DNA of 64,000 bases from Tianweitania sediminis (GCF_017813335.1 NZ_JAGIYY010000003.1:410630-474629), one strand, 5' to 3'. Counted from the stretch's first letter, positions 46,314 to 56,195 are shown. Program-made: numbers and translations. The notes: generated by a model from the sequence alone, not told the origin.

Positions 46314-46417
46314 TCCGCCCCGCTGTTGTTCCGCCGCAGGCGAAGATCACGCCTCGCATCGGCTGCAAGCAGGCTTGGGACCAGTTGCACTGGCCCTGTC
46401 AAGCGGGATCTGAGCCG

Positions 46418-47401
46418 TCAAAGCGGCCGGCGCAGCCTTTTGGCGATCAGGCCCACGACGCCTTCGCGGAACAGGAGCACCGCGATCACGAAGATGAAGC
46501 CCTGGATGATGGTGACCCAGGCGCCGAGGCTCGCCAGGTAGTTCTGCATGGTGACGATGATCGCGGCGCCCACAAGCGGCCCGAACACCGTGCCCATGCC
46601 ACCGATCAGCGTCATCAACACCGCCTCACCCGACATCGACCAGTGGACGTCGGTGAGTGAAGCCAGCTGGAACACGATCGCCTTGGTGGCGCCGGCAAGA
46701 CCGGCGAGAGCGGCGGACAACACGAACACGGTCAGCTTGTAGTTGTTGACACGGTAGCCAAGCGAGATGGCGCGCGGCTCGTTTTCGCGGATCGCCTTCA
46801 GCACCTGCCCGAACGGCGAATGGATGATCCGGTAGATCGCAAGCAGACCGCCAAACACAATGGCCAGCACCATGAAGTAGAGCGACATGTCGGAGTTCAG
46901 GCTGATCACGCCGAACAGGTCGCCGCGCGGGACGTTCTGGATGCCGTCTTCGCCGCCCGTGAAGGGCATCTGCAGCGCGGCAAAATAGACCATCTGCGCA
47001 AAGGCGAGCGTCACCATGGCGAAGTAGATGCCCTGCCGCCGAATGGCAAAGCTGCCGATCACCAGGCCAAGCAGCGCGCCGCTCAAGGTGCCAAGGATGA
47101 TCGCGACCTCCGGCGTCAGGCCCCAAACCTTGGCGGCATGGGCCGACACATAGGCCGCACCGCCGAAAAAGGCAGCATGCCCGAACGACAGAAGGCCGCC
47201 GAAGCCCAGCAGCAGGTTCAAGGCGCAGGCAAACAGCGCAAAGCACATCACCTTCATCAGGAACACTGGATAAAGGAAGAAGGGTGCGATCAAGGCTAGC
47301 CCGAGCAGCAGGGCAAAGATGGCGATGTGGTAGCCGGGCATCGCACCGGTGGTGCGTTCTTCCGGAAGGCGCATCGTGTTGGGTTCAGCAACAACGGACA
47401 T
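46418..47401 (-). CDS. livM: Branched-chain amino acid ABC transporter permease (LivM family)
   Basis: 327 residues and about 8-9 helices. Landmarks: [71 protein letters not shown] and GGMGTVFGPLVGAAI. I prefer the ATG at 47401, which shares one base with the livH stop (TGATG); a TTG one codon earlier is the alternative. Confidence 0.94.
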   Translation of the reverse strand: MSVVAEPNTMRLPEERTTGAMPGYHIAIFALLLGLALIAPFFLYPVFLMKVMCFALFACALNLLLGFGGLLSFGHAAFFGGAAYVSAHAAKVWGLTPEVAIILGTLSGALLGLVIGSFAIRRQGIYFAMVTLAFAQMVYFAALQMPFTGGEDGIQNVPRGDLFGVISLNSDMSLYFMVLAIVFGGLLAIYRIIHSPFGQVLKAIRENEPRAISLGYRVNNYKLTVFVLSAALAGLAGATKAIVFQLASLTDVHWSMSGEAVLMTLIGGMGTVFGPLVGAAIIVTMQNYLASLGAWVTIIQGFIFVIAVLLFREGVVGLIAKRLRRPL

Positions 47402-48288
47402 CAAGCAGTTCTCCCGAACAGACCCGCAGGTTTCACAAGCAGCACGAGGGCCATGATCACAAAGATCACGACGGCCGATCCTTCGGGGTAAAAGACGCGG
47501 GTCAGCCCCTCAACAAGGCCGAGCCCAAAGCCGGTGAGAATAGAGCCCAGGATCGAGCCCATGCCGCCGATCACCACCACGGCAAACACCACGATGATCA
47601 GGTCCGCGCCCATGTTGGGATTGACCGAATAGATCGGCGCGGCAAGCACGCCGGCAAAGGCGGCAAGCGCAACACCGAAGCCGTAGGTCAGCGTGATCAT
47701 GCGCGGCACGTTGATGCCGAACGCGCCAACAAGCGACGGGTTTTCGGTTGCCGCGCGCAGGTAAGCGCCGAGCTTGGTTTTTTCGATCACGAACCAGGTG
47801 GTGATGCAAACCGCCAGCGAGGCAACGACGACCCAGCCGCGGTAGTTCGGCAGGAACATGAAGCCGAGGTTCTGGCCGCCTGCGAGCTGGCTGGGGATCG
47901 TATAAGGCAGGCCCGAGATGCCGTAGTAGTTGCGCGCAAAGCCCTGAATGATCAGCGCGAGGCCGAAGGTCAGGAGCAGTCCGTAAAGATGATCGAGGTG
48001 GTAAAGCCGCGAGATCAGGACCCGCTCAAGCACCACCCCGGTGAAGCCCACGATGATCGGCACGAGCAACAGCGCCCACCAGTAGTTGATGCCGAGGTAG
48101 TTCAAGAGCATCCAGGACACCAGCGCACCCAGCATGTACTGCGCGCCATGGGCGAAATTGATGATGTTGAGAAGACCGAAGATGATGGCCAGCCCCAGCG
48201 ACAGGATCGCATAAAAGGCGCCGTTGATAAGGCCGAGCAGCAACTGCCCGAACAAGGCTTGGGGCGGAATCCCGAGAAGGTCGATCAT
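47401..48288 (-). CDS. livH: Branched-chain amino acid ABC transporter permease (LivH family)
   Basis: 295 residues, about 8 helices: LLLGLINGAFYAILSLGLAIIFGLLNIINFAHGAQYMLGA at the start, LRAATENPSLVGAFGINVPR in the middle, VIGGMGSILGSILTGFGLGL near the end. Usual length. Follows the binding-protein gene after a gap with a GC-rich hairpin. Confidence 0.95.
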   Translation of the reverse strand: MIDLLGIPPQALFGQLLLGLINGAFYAILSLGLAIIFGLLNIINFAHGAQYMLGALVSWMLLNYLGINYWWALLLVPIIVGFTGVVLERVLISRLYHLDHLYGLLLTFGLALIIQGFARNYYGISGLPYTIPSQLAGGQNLGFMFLPNYRGWVVVASLAVCITTWFVIEKTKLGAYLRAATENPSLVGAFGINVPRMITLTYGFGVALAAFAGVLAAPIYSVNPNMGADLIIVVFAVVVIGGMGSILGSILTGFGLGLVEGLTRVFYPEGSAVVIFVIMALVLLVKPAGLFGRTA

Positions 48289-48318
48289 TCAAGCATCCTG
48301 AAACCGGCAGTCGAGAAA

Positions 48319-48346
48319 GGCGCCGGCGCACACAAGCGCCGACGCC
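48319..48346 (-). other. Intercistronic hairpin between binding protein and LivH genes
   Basis: An 11-base GC-rich stem (GGCGCCGGCGC at 48319-48329 with GCGCCGACGCC at 48336-48346, one mismatch or wobble) and a six-base loop. It lies just after the binding-protein stop when read on the minus strand. No T-run follows, so message stabilisation is the likely role. Confidence 0.65.
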
Positions 48347-48364
48347 TCCGGATCGTGTGGGGTC

Positions 48365-49561
48365 TTACTGGACGAGCGAGCAGCCGCCCTGGTCGAGCGG
48401 GCGGAAGGCTTCCTCGGCCGGAATGGTGGAAACCAGTTCGTAGAGGTCCCATTCACCCTTCGACTGATCCGGCGACTTCACGCGGAACAGGTAAGCAGGG
48501 TGGATCTTGCGGCCGTCCTTGCGGATCTCGCCCTTGCCAAACAGCGGATCGTCGGTCGGCATTTCCTTCATCTTCGCCATGACCTGGGTAGCGTCCTTGC
48601 TGTCTAGCTCATCCACCGCCTTCAGGTAATGCAGCACGGAAGCATAAACGCCGGCCTGTACCATGTTCGGCTTCTTGCCTGCCTTTTCTTCGAAGCGCGC
48701 CGACCATTCGCGAGTCTGGTCGTTCAGGTCCCAGTAGAAGGTCTCCGACAGGTAAAGGCCCTGCGCCGTTTCCAGGCCCAGCGACTTGATGTCATTGATG
48801 AAAACCAGGAGACCTGCAAGCTTCTGACCGCCCTGGACAATGCCGAACTCAGCCGCCTGCTTGATTGAGTTGATCGTATCACCGCCGGCATTGGCAAAGC
48901 CGATCACTTCCGCACCGGACGACTGCGCCTGCAGCAGGAAGGAAGAGAAGTCGGTGCCTGGGAACGGGTGACGCACCGAACCCACCACTTCGCCACCAGC
49001 GGCCTTCACCACTTCGGACGTGTCGCGTTCGAGCGCCTGGCCGAAAGCGTAGTCGGCAACAACGAAGAACCACTTCTTGCCGCCGTCCTTCACCACTGCG
49101 CTACCGGTGCCGTTGGCCAGCTGCCAGGTGTCATAGGTCCAGTGCACGGTATTGGGCGAGCACGCCTTGCCGGTGAGATCGGAGGTACCGCCACCGGAGT
49201 TCATGAAGATCTTGTTCTTTTCACGGGTGATGTCGGAAACCGCAAGCGCGGTGGACGACGTCGGAACGTCAAGAATCACATCCACACCGTCTTGGTCGTA
49301 CCACTGGCGGGCAATGTTGGAGGCGATGTCTGGCTTGTTCTGGTGATCGGCCGAGACGATTTCGACGTTGATGCCCTTTTCCGCGGGCTTGAAATCTTCA
49401 ACGGCCATTTGCGCGGCAATCACGGAGCCTTCGCCCGTGATGTCGGAATAAACGCCGGACCGGTCGTTCAGGACCCCCAGCTTCACCGCAACATCCGCGA
49501 AAGCCGTGCTCGCAAACAGTGTCGCTGCGAGCGTCGCCAGCAGCAGGTTCGTTTTCTTCAT
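48365..49561 (-). CDS. livK: Branched-chain amino acid ABC transporter binding protein (LivK family)
   Basis: 398 residues with a Sec signal (KTNLLLATLAATLFASTAFADV). Type-1 periplasmic-binding fold: VKLGVLNDRSGVYSDITGEGSVIAAQMAVEDF, VEIVSADHQNKPDIASNIARQWYDQDGVDVILDVPTSSTALAV, and VGSVRHPFPGTDFSSFLLQAQSSGAEVIGFANAGGD. GGAGGAGAGAAAG precedes the ATG. The fold suits amino acids, but aromatic acids are also known ligands of this group. Confidence 0.92.
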   Translation of the reverse strand: MKKTNLLLATLAATLFASTAFADVAVKLGVLNDRSGVYSDITGEGSVIAAQMAVEDFKPAEKGINVEIVSADHQNKPDIASNIARQWYDQDGVDVILDVPTSSTALAVSDITREKNKIFMNSGGGTSDLTGKACSPNTVHWTYDTWQLANGTGSAVVKDGGKKWFFVVADYAFGQALERDTSEVVKAAGGEVVGSVRHPFPGTDFSSFLLQAQSSGAEVIGFANAGGDTINSIKQAAEFGIVQGGQKLAGLLVFINDIKSLGLETAQGLYLSETFYWDLNDQTREWSARFEEKAGKKPNMVQAGVYASVLHYLKAVDELDSKDATQVMAKMKEMPTDDPLFGKGEIRKDGRKIHPAYLFRVKSPDQSKGEWDLYELVSTIPAEEAFRPLDQGGCSLVQ

Positions 49562-49609
49562 CTTTCTCTCCTCCGTTCGGGCGCTTTGTCGCGCCTCCGT
49601 TCAGGCTCC

Positions 49610-50359
49610 CTACACGCCCAGATAGGCGTGCAATTTGTCCATGTTCGCATCGAGTTCGCTGTTTTCGATCATGTCCACCGTGCGACCTTGTTCGACGATG
49701 TAGTGCCGGTCAGCAACCGACGATGCGAAGTGGAAATTCTGCTCCACAAGCACGATCGTGAAGCCTTCTTTCTTCAGCCGTGCGATCGTGTGGCCGATCT
49801 GCTGCACGATCACCGGTGCCAGCCCTTCCGTGGGCTCGTCCAGGAGCAACAGGTTGGCGCCCGTGCGCAGGATGCGGCCGATTGCCAGCATCTGTTGTTC
49901 GCCGCCCGAAAGCTTGGTGCCCTGGCTCGACAGCCGCTCCTTGAGGTTCGGGAAAAGCTCGAAGATCTGCGGGACGGAAAGGCCGCCGTCGCGCACTTTC
50001 GGCGGCAGCATCAGGTTTTCCTGCACGGACAAGGAGGCGAAAACACCGCGTTCTTCCGGGCAGATCGCGATGCCTGCCTTGGCGATGTGGCGCGCCGGCA
50101 GGTGCATCAGTTCCTTGCCCTCGAACACAACCGAGCCCTTGCGCTTGGGCAGCATGCCCATGATCGACTTCAGCGTGGTGGTTTTGCCTGCGCCGTTGCG
50201 GCCAAGCAGGGTCACAACTTCGCCGGAGCGCACATCAAGGTCGATGCCATGCAAGACGTGACTTTCGCCATACCAGGCTTCAAGCCCGCGCACGGTGAGC
50301 AGCGGCGCTGCCGAAGCGGCGGTGGCGCGACGTTCGGTGGCGAGTGCAGCTTCAGCCAT
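49610..50359 (-). CDS. livF: Branched-chain amino acid ABC transporter ATP-binding protein (LivF family)
   Basis: 249 residues from the ATG at 50359. Walker A GRNGAGKTT, PEERGVFASLSVQENL, signature LSGGEQQMLAIGRI, Walker B LLLLDEPTEGLAPVI and VLVEQNFHFA. The frame is open 8 codons further, but the chosen ATG overlaps the livG stop by 8 bases and fits the family start. The gene order livG-livF-livK-livH-livM is transcribed leftward. Confidence 0.95.
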   Translation of the reverse strand: MAEAALATERRATAASAAPLLTVRGLEAWYGESHVLHGIDLDVRSGEVVTLLGRNGAGKTTTLKSIMGMLPKRKGSVVFEGKELMHLPARHIAKAGIAICPEERGVFASLSVQENLMLPPKVRDGGLSVPQIFELFPNLKERLSSQGTKLSGGEQQMLAIGRILRTGANLLLLDEPTEGLAPVIVQQIGHTIARLKKEGFTIVLVEQNFHFASSVADRHYIVEQGRTVDMIENSELDANMDKLHAYLGV

Positions 50360-51104
50360 GACCGGCTCCAATATAAGCTTCAACCACGCGCGGATCCTGG
50401 GACACGGTGGCGTAATCGCCTTCGGCCAGAACCTTGCCGCGTGCCAGAACCGTGATCGTGTCGGACAAGGTCGCCACGACCGATAGGTTGTGTTCCACCA
50501 TCAGGATGGTGCGGTTGGCCGAAATGCGCTTGATCAAGGCGGTGATGCGCTCGACATCGGCTTGCGCCATGCCGGCCATCGGTTCGTCCAGAAGCAGCAT
50601 GTCGGGGTTCAGCGCGAGCGTCGTGGCGATCTCCAGCGCACGCTTGCGGCCGTAAGACAGTTCAGTGGCCTCGTGGTGGGCGAACTCGGCCAGGCCCACT
50701 TCCTCAAGCAGCGCCAGCGCTTCGTTGTCGAAGCGCGACAGGATCTTTTGCGAGCGCCAGAAGTCAAAACTGTCACCGCGCTTGCGCTGCAAGGCGATGC
50801 GGACATTTTCCAGCGCCGTCAGATGCGGAAACACCGCCGAGATCTGGAACGAGCGCACCAGCCCGAGCCGCGCAATATCCGCGGACAAGAGGTTGGTGAT
50901 GTCCTTGCCGGCATAGGTGATCTTGCCCCTGGTGGGCTGCAGGAACTTGGTCAAAAGGTTGAAGCAGGTGGTCTTGCCAGCCCCGTTCGGCCCAATCAGG
51001 GCATGGATCTGCCCCCGGCGCACGGAAAGATTGACGCCATCGACCGCTACAAACCCCCTGAACTCCTTGGTCAGGTTCTCGGCCGCTAGAATGATGTCGC
51101 TCAT
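50352..51104 (-). CDS. livG: Branched-chain amino acid ABC transporter ATP-binding protein (LivG family)
   Basis: 250 residues. Walker A GPNGAGKTT, VRSFQISAVFPHLTALENVRIALQ, signature LSYGRKRALEIA (the usual LivG variant), Walker B MLLLDEPMAGMAQAD and switch His in MVEHNLSVVATLSD. First gene of the operon; its promoter should lie in 51105-51372. Confidence 0.95.
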   Translation of the reverse strand: MSDIILAAENLTKEFRGFVAVDGVNLSVRRGQIHALIGPNGAGKTTCFNLLTKFLQPTRGKITYAGKDITNLLSADIARLGLVRSFQISAVFPHLTALENVRIALQRKRGDSFDFWRSQKILSRFDNEALALLEEVGLAEFAHHEATELSYGRKRALEIATTLALNPDMLLLDEPMAGMAQADVERITALIKRISANRTILMVEHNLSVVATLSDTITVLARGKVLAEGDYATVSQDPRVVEAYIGAGHG

Positions 51105-51372
51105 CCACCCTCACGCTTCACAACTGTCGTCCGGCAGGCGCCGGGCTTCCTTTTGGTGAGACCTCCTCCCGAGAGGCTCGAGCCGTTGGGACCGGCTCAC
51201 AGCTCGCGGCTGCGTGACGAACCAAGCATGGGACTGGCCCAAGTGCAAGCTAGCCTATGGGCTAATTGTCGAGAGCCGTTCAAACTTCCACAGCGCAGAA
51301 CGAGAGGCCGTCGAACCGCGTGGATTGAGATCCTGACGTTGAGAATCCCTCACGCCTGCCCGCTCGCCTACT

Positions 51373-52446
51373 TCAGCGACCGAGCGTAACGCTTTTCACA
51401 AGCGCAAACACCGGCACGCCAGGACGCAAGGCGAGTTCATCCACGGAGCGGCGCGTCACGGAGGCATGAAGGTGTTCGCCGCCAACTGCAACGGCGACCG
51501 TCGCATCCGGCCCTGAATGAAGCGCAACCGACGCCACATGCCCCTCCTGGATGTTGAGCGCACTGGCTTGAACCGGGCGCTGCAAGGCAAGAGTGACGTC
51601 ACGAGCCCTGACGCGAATCTTGATCCGTGCGCCGACGGGAGCGTTGAGCAGGGGCAGGAACCAGTTGCCGCCGGCAGACTGCAACTCGGTCAGGTGATAG
51701 GCGTGGTCATGCGCCTGCACCACAAGGTGGAGGATCGACCCCGCCTCGCCTTTCTCGCCGAGCGGAAGAAGATCACCATGGGTCAGAACGGTTTCAACTG
51801 GACCTTGTGCCGTCACCTGCCCATCACGCATCAGGATAACGTGACTTGCGAGGCGCGATACCTCGGCAACGGAATGGCTGACGTACACAATTGGGACGCG
51901 CAACTCGTCGCGTAGTTGCTCAATGTAGGGCAGGATTTCAGCCTTGCGGGCGTCATCCAGTGCCGCCAGGGGCTCATCCATCAAGATCAGGCGCGGGCTG
52001 GCCAGCAAGGCGCGCCCGATCGCGACCCGTTGCTTTTCACCGCCGGACAGATGGGCGGGCCGGCGGGCCAGAAGATGCCGGATGCCTAGCAGGTCGACTA
52101 CTTGATGGAGGGAAGCATAGCGCTCGGAGGACGGCGTGAACCACTCTCCGTAGCGCAGGTTCTGCAGCACTGTCAGGTGCGGGAACAAGCGCGGGTCCTG
52201 AAAGACATACCCGACACGACGCTTGTGCGGCGGCACGAAAACGCCCTCCTTGACGTCAACAAGCACCGCGCCGTCGACGCTGATGCGCCCTGCTCTTGGC
52301 TTCGCAAGGCCGGCAATGAGGTTCACAAGCGTTGTTTTGCCGGAACCGGAGGGGCCAAACAGCGCAAGCAAGCCGTCCTGATTTTCGAAGCACATATCCA
52401 GGCCGAACGATCCTGCATGGTGGCGCACGTCGACTTGCAGGCTCAT
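51373..52446 (-). CDS. modC: Molybdate ABC transporter ATP-binding protein ModC
   Basis: 357 residues. Walker A GPSGSGKTTLVN, YVFQDPRLFPHLTVLQNLRYG (typical ModC), signature LSGGEKQRVAIGRA, Walker B LILMDEPLAALDD, and a C-terminal molybdate-binding TOBE/MOP domain (RVRARDVTLALQRPVQASALNIQEGHV). ATGA overlap with modB. Confidence 0.95.
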   Translation of the reverse strand: MSLQVDVRHHAGSFGLDMCFENQDGLLALFGPSGSGKTTLVNLIAGLAKPRAGRISVDGAVLVDVKEGVFVPPHKRRVGYVFQDPRLFPHLTVLQNLRYGEWFTPSSERYASLHQVVDLLGIRHLLARRPAHLSGGEKQRVAIGRALLASPRLILMDEPLAALDDARKAEILPYIEQLRDELRVPIVYVSHSVAEVSRLASHVILMRDGQVTAQGPVETVLTHGDLLPLGEKGEAGSILHLVVQAHDHAYHLTELQSAGGNWFLPLLNAPVGARIKIRVRARDVTLALQRPVQASALNIQEGHVASVALHSGPDATVAVAVGGEHLHASVTRRSVDELALRPGVPVFALVKSVTLGR

Positions 52447-53144
52447 GCGGCGTGCATCCGCCGGTTCAAGCGTCGTGCCAATGCTTCCGATGCCAGCAAG
52501 GCCGCCATGGCGATGGCGATCGACACCAGCGTCAATCGCAGCGCACCGGTTTCGCCGCCCGGCACCTGCGTGAAGGTGTAGATAGCGGACGGCAGGGTCT
52601 GCGTTTCACCTGGGATGTTGGAAACAAAGGTGATGGTGGCGCCGAACTCGCCCATCGCCTTGGCGAAAGCGAGAATCATCCCGGCAAGGATCCCAGGCAG
52701 GATGAGCGGCAGGGTCACCGTCACGAACACCCAAAACGGGCCGGCGCCAAGCGTGCTGGCGGCGGCTTCAAGCTTGTGATCCACCGCTTCGATTGACAAC
52801 CGGATGGCCCGCACCATGAGGGGAAAGGCCATCACGGCACAGGCAAGCGCTGCGCCTGTCCACCGAAACGAAAAGATCAGTCCGACCGATTGCTCAAGGA
52901 ACGATCCAACCGGCGCCCGCCGGCCGAACACGAGCAGAAGAAGATAGCCGGTCACCACCGGCGGCAGGATCAACGGAAGATGCACCAACCCGTTGACCAG
53001 CGACTTTCCCCTGAATTCCTTGCGGGCAAGGACGAAGGCGAGCAGGACGCCGAAAGGCAGGCTAGCGAGGGTTGCCCAGACCGACACCCACAGCGACAAG
53101 CGTACGGCGCTCCACTCTTCGGGGCTCAACGCCAGCCAGTCCAT
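52443..53144 (-). CDS. modB: Molybdate ABC transporter permease ModB
   Basis: 233 residues with five to six helices, starting MDWLALSPEEWSAVRLSLWVSVWATLASLPFGVLLAFVLAR, the usual ModB opening. The EAA-type loop is LEAAASTLGAGPFWVFVTVTLPLILPGILAG, and RAMGEFGAT-like AKAMGEFGATITFVSN follows. The frame is open 21 codons further upstream, but the ATG at 53144 fits the family and leaves a 19-base gap after modA. Confidence 0.95.
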   Translation of the reverse strand: MDWLALSPEEWSAVRLSLWVSVWATLASLPFGVLLAFVLARKEFRGKSLVNGLVHLPLILPPVVTGYLLLLVFGRRAPVGSFLEQSVGLIFSFRWTGAALACAVMAFPLMVRAIRLSIEAVDHKLEAAASTLGAGPFWVFVTVTLPLILPGILAGMILAFAKAMGEFGATITFVSNIPGETQTLPSAIYTFTQVPGGETGALRLTLVSIAIAMAALLASEALARRLNRRMHAA

Positions 53145-53163
53145 TGCGCCCTGCCCTGCCCGC

Positions 53164-53958
53164 TCAGTTCGACACCGGAGAAAGCACGGTGAAGCCTTGG
53201 GCTGCAAACAGCGACCGTGCCTTTGCTGACTGCATGAAGCGAAGGAAGTCCTTGGCGTCAGCGCTTGTGGCTTCCGACGTCAAAGCCGCCGGATAAATGA
53301 TCGGAGGATGGGTGGCCTCGGGAAAGGTGGCGACCACCCGCACCTTCGGTTGGGCCACTGCATCCGTCTGGTACACGATTCCCAGCGGAGCTTCGCCGGT
53401 GGCGACAAGGGCAAGCGCAGCCCGGACATTTTCCGCTTGCGCAACGCTTGAAGCAACAGATGGCCAGACACCGAGCTGCTCCAGCGCCGCCTTGCCGTAT
53501 TTGCCTGCGGGTGCGGCATCCACATTGGCCATTGCAAGCTTGCCGCCTCCGAGAAGTGCTGGGAGTGGAAAACCCGGCGCGATCTCAGCGTTCACCGAAC
53601 TGTCCGCAGGCGCCACGAGCACGATGCGATTGCCCAGGATTGGAGCTTGGCTGGCCTTCTGGATCAAGTTGCGATCGGCAAGATATTGCATCCAGTCGAG
53701 ATCGGCTGAAAAGAAGATGTCGGCCGGCGCGCCGGCCTCGATCTGCCGGGCGAGTGCAGAGCTGGCCGCATAGGAAATCACGGCGCTTTTGCCGCCGTCT
53801 GCCTGCCATGCCGCGTTCACGGCATCGAGCGCGTTTTTGAGGCTTGCGGCAGCAAATACCGTGAGCTTATCGCTGGCAGAGGCCGGGCCGGAAAGGCCGG
53901 CTGCGACGAGCACGAGCGCAAGGGCGAAGGCCTTGCAGGACTTGATGCAAGCCAACAT
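53164..53958 (-). CDS. modA: Molybdate ABC transporter binding protein ModA
   Basis: 264 residues with a Sec signal (FALALVLVAAGLSGPASASD) and the ModA opening KLTVFAAASLKNALDAV, followed by YAASSALARQIEAGAPADIFFSAD, VAPAGKYGKAALEQLG and LGIVYQTDA. It captures molybdate or tungstate in the periplasm. First gene of modABC. No clear ModE box was seen upstream. Confidence 0.95.
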   Translation of the reverse strand: MLACIKSCKAFALALVLVAAGLSGPASASDKLTVFAAASLKNALDAVNAAWQADGGKSAVISYAASSALARQIEAGAPADIFFSADLDWMQYLADRNLIQKASQAPILGNRIVLVAPADSSVNAEIAPGFPLPALLGGGKLAMANVDAAPAGKYGKAALEQLGVWPSVASSVAQAENVRAALALVATGEAPLGIVYQTDAVAQPKVRVVATFPEATHPPIIYPAALTSEATSADAKDFLRFMQSAKARSLFAAQGFTVLSPVSN

Positions 53959-54414
53959 CGGATCGTCTCCTTTCGTACCGCCGGATACTCCAACCGGCCG
54001 CTCGGGCGCAGCCTAGCCGACCGGAAGCGGTCCGTCATTGGCTGTGCGGAGGGTCCAGGCAGTTTCTTCAGCGTATAGAAACACCTTAACAGGTGGTTCT
54101 TCCGCGCACATGTGCTAAGGAGCGCGGATCGTTCTGTTCGAACATTTGCCGCGAAACAGGACATGAACGCAATTCGGACGTATTCAGTGGCGATGGAACC
54201 GCGGAACGGCTTTCTTGCTCCGGACGCCGGCATGCCCCAAGCGGCTACCACGACACGAGCTAAGTGTCTCGAAAGGTTTGTCTTGCGACAATGGCTGCAG
54301 TTCCTGCATGCACCTTGACGTCCCGTCATGAACACCCGGATAGTCGCCGAGGCGAAGCTTTCGCTTCCGTGACAAGAACTGCACAAACACACATGCGAAG
54401 CTGCTCAGATCTCG
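53959..54414. other. 456-base divergent gap between modA and the type I secretion genes
   Basis: Must hold both the modABC promoter and the exporter promoter. A short frame at 54112-54318 has no family resemblance and no ribosome site, so I do not call it. No repeat or known operator was recognised. Confidence 0.45.
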
Positions 54415-56148
54415 ATGATTAAAGTAGATACATTCAAGGAAGCTCTGCTCAGCTACCGCGCGATCCTCGGGGCTGTTGTTATTTTCAGCGCCGCCATCAA
54501 CGCCCTCATGTTCGTTGGCCCGCTTTACATGCTGCAGGTTTACGACCGCGTTCTGCAAAGCCGCAGCGAGGTCACGCTCCTTGCCTTGACGCTGATCGCG
54601 GTTGCGATGCTGATCGTTTACGGCGTGCTGGAATGGATCCGCTCCCGCGTGCTTGTTCGCGCCGGCATGCAGTTCGATTCGATCGTGGCGAGCCCGCTTT
54701 TCACCCGCGTTGTATCGAGCGCCCTGTCATCGCCAAGCGCCCGCTCGGAGTTCGCGCTGGTCGACATCGACCGGCTGCGCGAGTTCCTCACCGGAGCAGG
54801 CCTCATTGCCCTGTGCGATGTGCCTTGGGTTCCGATCTTCCTTGCCGTGTGCTTCTTCTTCCATCCCTGGATCGGCTGGGTGGCAACGGCAGGCGCGGTC
54901 GTCATCTTCATCCTTGCAATCTTGAACGAAGTTGCAACCAAGAAGACGCTGAACGAAGCCAACACTTCGTCCCAGGCGGCCCAGCACTTCGCCAACACAA
55001 CGCTCCAGAACGTCGAAGTCATTCGCGCCCTCGGCATGGAAAAGAGCCTGCGCGGCCGCTGGAGTGCGATGCACCGCAAAACGCTCGAACTTCAGGCAAC
55101 CGCCAGCGACCGCGCCGGCGTTCTTTTGTCCGCGTCGAAATTCGTGCGCATGGTGCTGCAGGTTGCGATCCTCGGAACCGGCGCCTACCTCGCCCTTGAA
55201 AAGGAGATCTCCCCCGGTGTGATGGTGGCGGCCTCCATCATGATGGGCCGCGCACTGGCCCCGGTTGATCAGGTGGTTGGCCAATGGAAGCAGTTCATCG
55301 GTGCCCGCACCGCCTATGGGCGTCTCAAGGACCTTTTCAGCCGAGTGCCGGGTGAAGCGGAGCGTCTGGAACTGCCCGCGCCGGAAGGGCGCATGGCGGC
55401 GGAAAACCTAATTGTCGCCCCTCCGGGCTCGCGGTCGCCGATCATTGCCGGCGTTTCCTTTGTTCTGGAGCCCGGCGAAGCGCTGGCGGTTGTAGGACCA
55501 AGCGGCGCAGGCAAGTCTAGCCTCGTGCGTGCACTCGTGGGTGTCTGGCAGCCGCTTTCTGGAGCCGTGCGCCTTGATGGCTCCGAGCTCCAGCATTGGA
55601 ACGCCGACGAACTCGGCAAGCATGTTGGATACCTGCCGCAAACTGTTGAACTATTTGCAGGAACGATCGCCGAAAACATCGCGCGGTTCAAGGAAGCCTC
55701 GGACGCGGACATCGTGCTGGCGGCCCAGCGCGCCGGCGTTCATGAACTGATCCAAAGCCTTCCCGACGGCTATGAAACGCAGATCGGAGTCGGCGGGCGG
55801 CAGCTGTCGGGCGGCCAGCGCCAGCGCATCGGGCTTGCACGGGCATTGTTTGGCGATCCTGCAGTGCTGATCCTTGACGAACCGAATGCCAATCTCGACA
55901 TGGATGGCGAGGAAGCACTGGTACGCTCCTTGCGGGACCTCAAGGAACGCAAGCGCACGGTGATGTTTGTCAGCCACAAGATCGGTTTGCTTGCGCTGAG
56001 CGACAAGGCACTTATCCTTGCCGATGGCCGCATGCGCGCCTTCGGCCCGACAAAGGAAGTCCTGCAGCCGAAGGCCGTTGCGCCGTCTGCGCCCGTGCAG
56101 CAGATCGGCGAAGGTGGTGCTCCGCGCAACATGACAGTCGCGAGCTAG
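54415..56148 (+). CDS. Type I secretion ABC transporter (permease-ATPase, PrtD/RsaD type)
   Basis: 577 residues. N-terminal ABC-membrane domain with six helices (FSAAINALMFVGPLYMLQVYDRVLQSRSEVTLLALT is the family opening), then ATPase with Walker A GPSGAGKSSLV, signature LSGGQRQRIGLARA, Walker B AVLILDEPNANLD. No C39 peptidase domain, so cargo carries an uncleaved C-terminal signal. It pairs with the adaptor downstream; the outer-membrane TolC-type partner is not in the window. Confidence 0.94.
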   Translation: MIKVDTFKEALLSYRAILGAVVIFSAAINALMFVGPLYMLQVYDRVLQSRSEVTLLALTLIAVAMLIVYGVLEWIRSRVLVRAGMQFDSIVASPLFTRVVSSALSSPSARSEFALVDIDRLREFLTGAGLIALCDVPWVPIFLAVCFFFHPWIGWVATAGAVVIFILAILNEVATKKTLNEANTSSQAAQHFANTTLQNVEVIRALGMEKSLRGRWSAMHRKTLELQATASDRAGVLLSASKFVRMVLQVAILGTGAYLALEKEISPGVMVAASIMMGRALAPVDQVVGQWKQFIGARTAYGRLKDLFSRVPGEAERLELPAPEGRMAAENLIVAPPGSRSPIIAGVSFVLEPGEALAVVGPSGAGKSSLVRALVGVWQPLSGAVRLDGSELQHWNADELGKHVGYLPQTVELFAGTIAENIARFKEASDADIVLAAQRAGVHELIQSLPDGYETQIGVGGRQLSGGQRQRIGLARALFGDPAVLILDEPNANLDMDGEEALVRSLRDLKERKRTVMFVSHKIGLLALSDKALILADGRMRAFGPTKEVLQPKAVAPSAPVQQIGEGGAPRNMTVAS

Positions 56149-56195
56149 ATCAATCAGGTGGCGTTCGCCGAAGGCGAGCCCAGGGAGAAATCAAG

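Noticed and set aside
48968..50455. A 495-codon plus-strand frame antisense to livK, livF and livG.
   Set aside because: It crosses three well-supported genes, has no motif and no ribosome site.
53959..54050. Possible ModE operator upstream of modA.
   Set aside because: The usual inverted TATA-rich repeat was not found; control of modABC stays open.
54112..54318. Short open frame of 68 codons upstream of the secretion genes.
   Set aside because: No ribosome site, no family resemblance, and codon content unlike neighbours.
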